DNA of 64,000 bases from Chryseosolibacter indicum. Its GTDB lineage: Bacteria; Bacteroidota; Bacteroidia; Cytophagales; Cyclobacteriaceae. Below are positions 62,901 through 64,000 of the stretch, piece after piece; position 1 is the first letter of the stretch; each line of letters starts with the position of its first letter. A program made the position numbers and the translations under genes. Below the pieces are notes generated by a model. It saw nothing but the letters and a program-made list of their open reading frames with translations. It was not told where the DNA came from and did no database searches. The stretch lies in NCBI RefSeq assembly GCF_018598585.1, contig NZ_JAHESD010000005.1, positions 117,981-181,980 of the forward strand, given 5' to 3'.

Positions 62901-63118
62901 GTAATAGTAGCCTTTGTCTCCGTGTCAAATGAAGCGTTCTTCAAAGTAATAAAATCATCAATGCGTAGGTTAGCATATTCTTCGAGAGAAAACCTGGTGA
63001 TAGACAAAGCTGCGTCGTTCGCAAAAAGGATTCTCTTTGTTCTTTTATCAAAACACCATCCAGCGAACGGGAGAGAGTTGAGAAATAAGGAAAGTTGCGG
63101 GCTTACAGGACTAGGCAT
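59933..63118 (-). CDS. Multi-PAS HisKA_2/HWE-type histidine kinase
   Basis: A 1061-residue soluble kinase with six or seven PAS/PAC repeats (about 5-120, 125-235, 245-360, 370-485, 490-610, 615-730 and 735-850; each ends with a DIT/DVT-type motif) and a C-terminal HisKA_2 domain with the signature EVLIKEIHHRVKNNLQLISSLLYLK (His about residue 876), then an HWE-type HATPase. Kinases of this type phosphorylate stand-alone receivers. It is the first gene of the three-gene set and overlaps the receiver-kinase gene by 4 bases. Ligands of the PAS domains cannot be predicted. Confidence 0.92.
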   Translation of the reverse strand: MPSPVSPQLSLFLNSLPFAGWCFDKRTKRILFANDAALSITRFSLEEYANLRIDDFITLKNASFDTETKATITTNKNKKIKVRCWFKTLSLERSTYAILYADKIHTIKRKRIIETKESLQKVNERLSDTLNFAKMGGIEMDLTTFQLTISPEFLRIVEADDHPSSASLRDFVQAFVVEEERHLIYDNIKEGLAVGEISKKEVPIAFSIVTSKGRRKSIEGKAFFRRDSALGIFHDVTEERTIEREYIRKSRQLEGILNSITDGFFALDANWCFILANVIFEKMSGVETGGLLGKNLWEVFPFLRDSPLSKIYKEAFSTGESKVVEYVSIHRPGVIYEINVYPNTDGLLVYFRDVSRKKKQEEEVERLAIIANHTRNSVIIFDKDGCITWVNRGFEQLTGYVQEEVLGKRTSDFLYGNETNPQAIDRIKRSLSFQEGYKIEILKYSKQGKPIWFDVEAIPLRNKSGEITGYISIEMDITQLKSAVAEMIKSQEELQTIVNNIPMDVFIKDLKGRYLFYNKTFERHFKDGLKPSPGFTDVDVFSRGYAHISLQGDEDVIRSKKPLRIEHDEEIAENTDTYYTVKFPMCDIEEKVYAVGGVSLQITDRKKMEIELRESEARYRSIVDNQLEMICRYREDGTLTFANKSFKQIFGIVDKFSDKFFWEFIPAEQIPAIKTYIQDLFNGKNIDLPIENRVRIKGEIRWHRWFSLPLKNEEGNVYEVQSIGQDITKHKKLEFEQARLDKIVRESHNEIFIFNAESLALEYGNSSVLRNLGFSLEEFKQLKLYDLFTFPDEMAVRVLLKGLDNPETDRLQLQLKLKRKDGSSYNVEVLIQILEKGHSFVFIASDITAKLITEKKLLDTIAEKEVLIKEIHHRVKNNLQLISSLLYLKMITLEHTEVRGFLENIRQKIRSISLIHERLLQSETLDKVEISDYLGKLIKDIQVTYFRQDQDVEVQAEIEENTMSLDTAIICGLIVNEIVTNAMKHAFAGRSQGLIHVALHKTELPKHYTLTIADNGVTLPAHISPETDSSFGMQLIDVFVKQLNGSLNIIRGNGTRFQITF

Positions 63119-63202
63119 AGAATAAAAGACAAAAACAAAAATATCGAAGAATAAGCGGAAAAATTACAGTATAACTACTTACGTATATTCGCCCAATCTA
63201 AT

Positions 63203-63231
63203 AAAAAAAGCAGCTTATTAAAGCTGCTTTT
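63203..63231 (-). terminator. Rho-independent terminator after the DUF2130 gene
   Basis: Eleven-base perfect stem (63206-63216 with 63221-63231), loop of four bases, followed on the minus strand by TTTTTTTATT. It lies 29 bases after the DUF2130 stop. Confidence 0.9.
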
Positions 63232-63259
63232 AACCAAACACTATGGCAATAGTTACTGG

Positions 63260-64000
63260 TTACAATAATTTTAATTCCGGGACTTCCAGCGATTTAATTT
63301 CCTGGACTGCACCTCCTGCAATGCCTCTTACATCTCCATACAGTGATACAAGGTTTTCCATCGCTTTAAGTAATCTCTTTTCGCGCTTTGCCCACTGTGA
63401 CATCAGTAGGGCTTTCTCTTTTATTAAATCTTCCTGCATCTCATTATATGATTCAAAGGCTGCCTCCAGTTTCTGCTTAAATTCATTTCCTGTTACGTAG
63501 CTATATATCATCTGCATTTTATCGCCCTTATTCTCCTGTGATGCGAGAATTTCACCAATACGCGCAAGATTATAGCGAAACAAAAATGCTAATGCTTTGA
63601 ATTCACTAAACGTGCAAATCCATATTCCATCTTTTTCGCCAAACCTGGTCATACCCTCAGGTAACGCCTCCGTTACGATTACCCCAAGATCAGCTTGTTT
63701 TAGAATAAGGTCCGACTTCATTTTGGAAATCCATTCATAGCTGAAATGTTTTGTTCGTTTACTTTCATACAGAATGCGACCGCTGATTCTATCAAACTGG
63801 TCCTTTACAATATGAACACAATCCCCACCCCGTTTTCCTTTTGAAATTTCCTCTATGACATCGCGGGGAAATGCAGTCTCTAAAAAATCTTCGATTGCAA
63901 GTTCCTGAACTTCGCCCTGCATTTGCATGCTACCCTGCTCCGATTTTCTCTTCATCTCATTGATCAGCTTATTCTGGTCATCGAGCTTCTTTTGTAATTC
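63260..64000 (-). CDS. DUF2130 protein, 5' part missing
   Basis: The frame continues to the right edge (the ATG at 63955 is internal: codons before it encode LDDQNKLINE, a coiled-coil continuing into the family region), so the N-terminal part lies outside the window. The visible 246 residues carry the DUF2130 signature: SEQGSMQMQGEVQELAIEDFL, GGDCVHIVKDQFDRISGRILYESKRTKHFSYEWISKMKSD (restriction-endonuclease-like core) and DLGVIVTEALPEGM. Whole proteins are about 400 residues with a long N-terminal coiled coil. A nuclease-like fold has been proposed; the role is unknown. Confidence 0.88.
   Translation of the reverse strand, partial: ELQKKLDDQNKLINEMKRKSEQGSMQMQGEVQELAIEDFLETAFPRDVIEEISKGKRGGDCVHIVKDQFDRISGRILYESKRTKHFSYEWISKMKSDLILKQADLGVIVTEALPEGMTRFGEKDGIWICTFSEFKALAFLFRYNLARIGEILASQENKGDKMQMIYSYVTGNEFKQKLEAAFESYNEMQEDLIKEKALLMSQWAKREKRLLKAMENLVSLYGDVRGIAGGAVQEIKSLEVPELKLL

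Noticed and set aside
1..64000. tRNA, rRNA, CRISPR, insertion sequence or attachment site
   Set aside because: I looked in the spacers for T-loop motifs, repeat-spacer arrays, transposase frames and terminal repeats and found none.

Overview
The window comes from a Gram-negative Bacteroidota chromosome, most likely a Cytophagales-type bacterium (inferred from gene content; no rRNA is present to confirm it). The markers are a fused lpxC/fabZ gene in the order lpxD-lpxC/fabZ-lpxA, a PorX regulator of type IX secretion, GH3, DUF4296, DUF3822 and BatA-type proteins, and several matches to the Bacteroidota promoter form (TTG, 19-21 bp, TAnnTTTG). Base composition is even and AT-rich. I saw no rRNA, tRNA, CRISPR array, insertion sequence or prophage.

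Layout. 0-3.3 kb: the 3' end of a DUF748 protein, two single-domain response regulators, and small envelope/stress genes (YtxH, holin-like). 3.4-9.4 kb: a compact minus-strand operon of rpoN, an NtrC-type sigma-54 activator, a PAS histidine kinase and a receiver-PAS-kinase, with a divergent CHASE3 kinase. 11.3-15.3 kb: a cluster of small stress-type genes (two DUF1328 proteins, BrkB/YihY, DUF2383, CsbD-like, DUF892), one of them only 54 codons long. 15.6-21.9 kb: a SlyD-like isomerase, then fumarylacetoacetase and an EmrA-EmrB-TolC efflux operon divergent from a MarR regulator, with a clear operator between them. 21.9-29.5 kb: an rRNA methyltransferase, valS, a repeat-rich spacer, and an overlapping ald-tsaE-porX set. 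29.7-35.7 kb: an HD hydrolase, the lipid A genes, an ABC ATPase and a lipoprotein. 35.7-44.8 kb: mutS2, a DUF58-BatA operon, and a GH3 enzyme overlapping a LysE exporter. 44.9-51.6 kb: housekeeping genes (coaD, pyrE, acyl carrier protein, two Nudix proteins, a lipid kinase). 51.7-56.2 kb: a siroheme and sulfite/nitrite reductase operon next to a degenerate glutamyl-tRNA reductase. 56.3-63.1 kb: a second block of sensor kinases. The right edge cuts a DUF2130 gene.

How the parts fit. Signal transduction dominates: eleven two-component proteins lie in the window. The most unusual gene is at 55376-56161. It has the N-terminal and C-terminal parts of glutamyl-tRNA reductase (HemA), but Asp replaces the catalytic Cys and the NADPH-binding domain is absent. 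It sits beside the siroheme and reductase genes with a perfect FNR/CRP-type box upstream, which suggests a regulatory or scaffolding role in tetrapyrrole supply. Other points are the rpoN-ntrC-kinase-kinase operon, a GH3-LysE pair, a probable leaderless pyrE transcript, and a 22-bp tandem repeat beside a 13-bp hairpin after valS.
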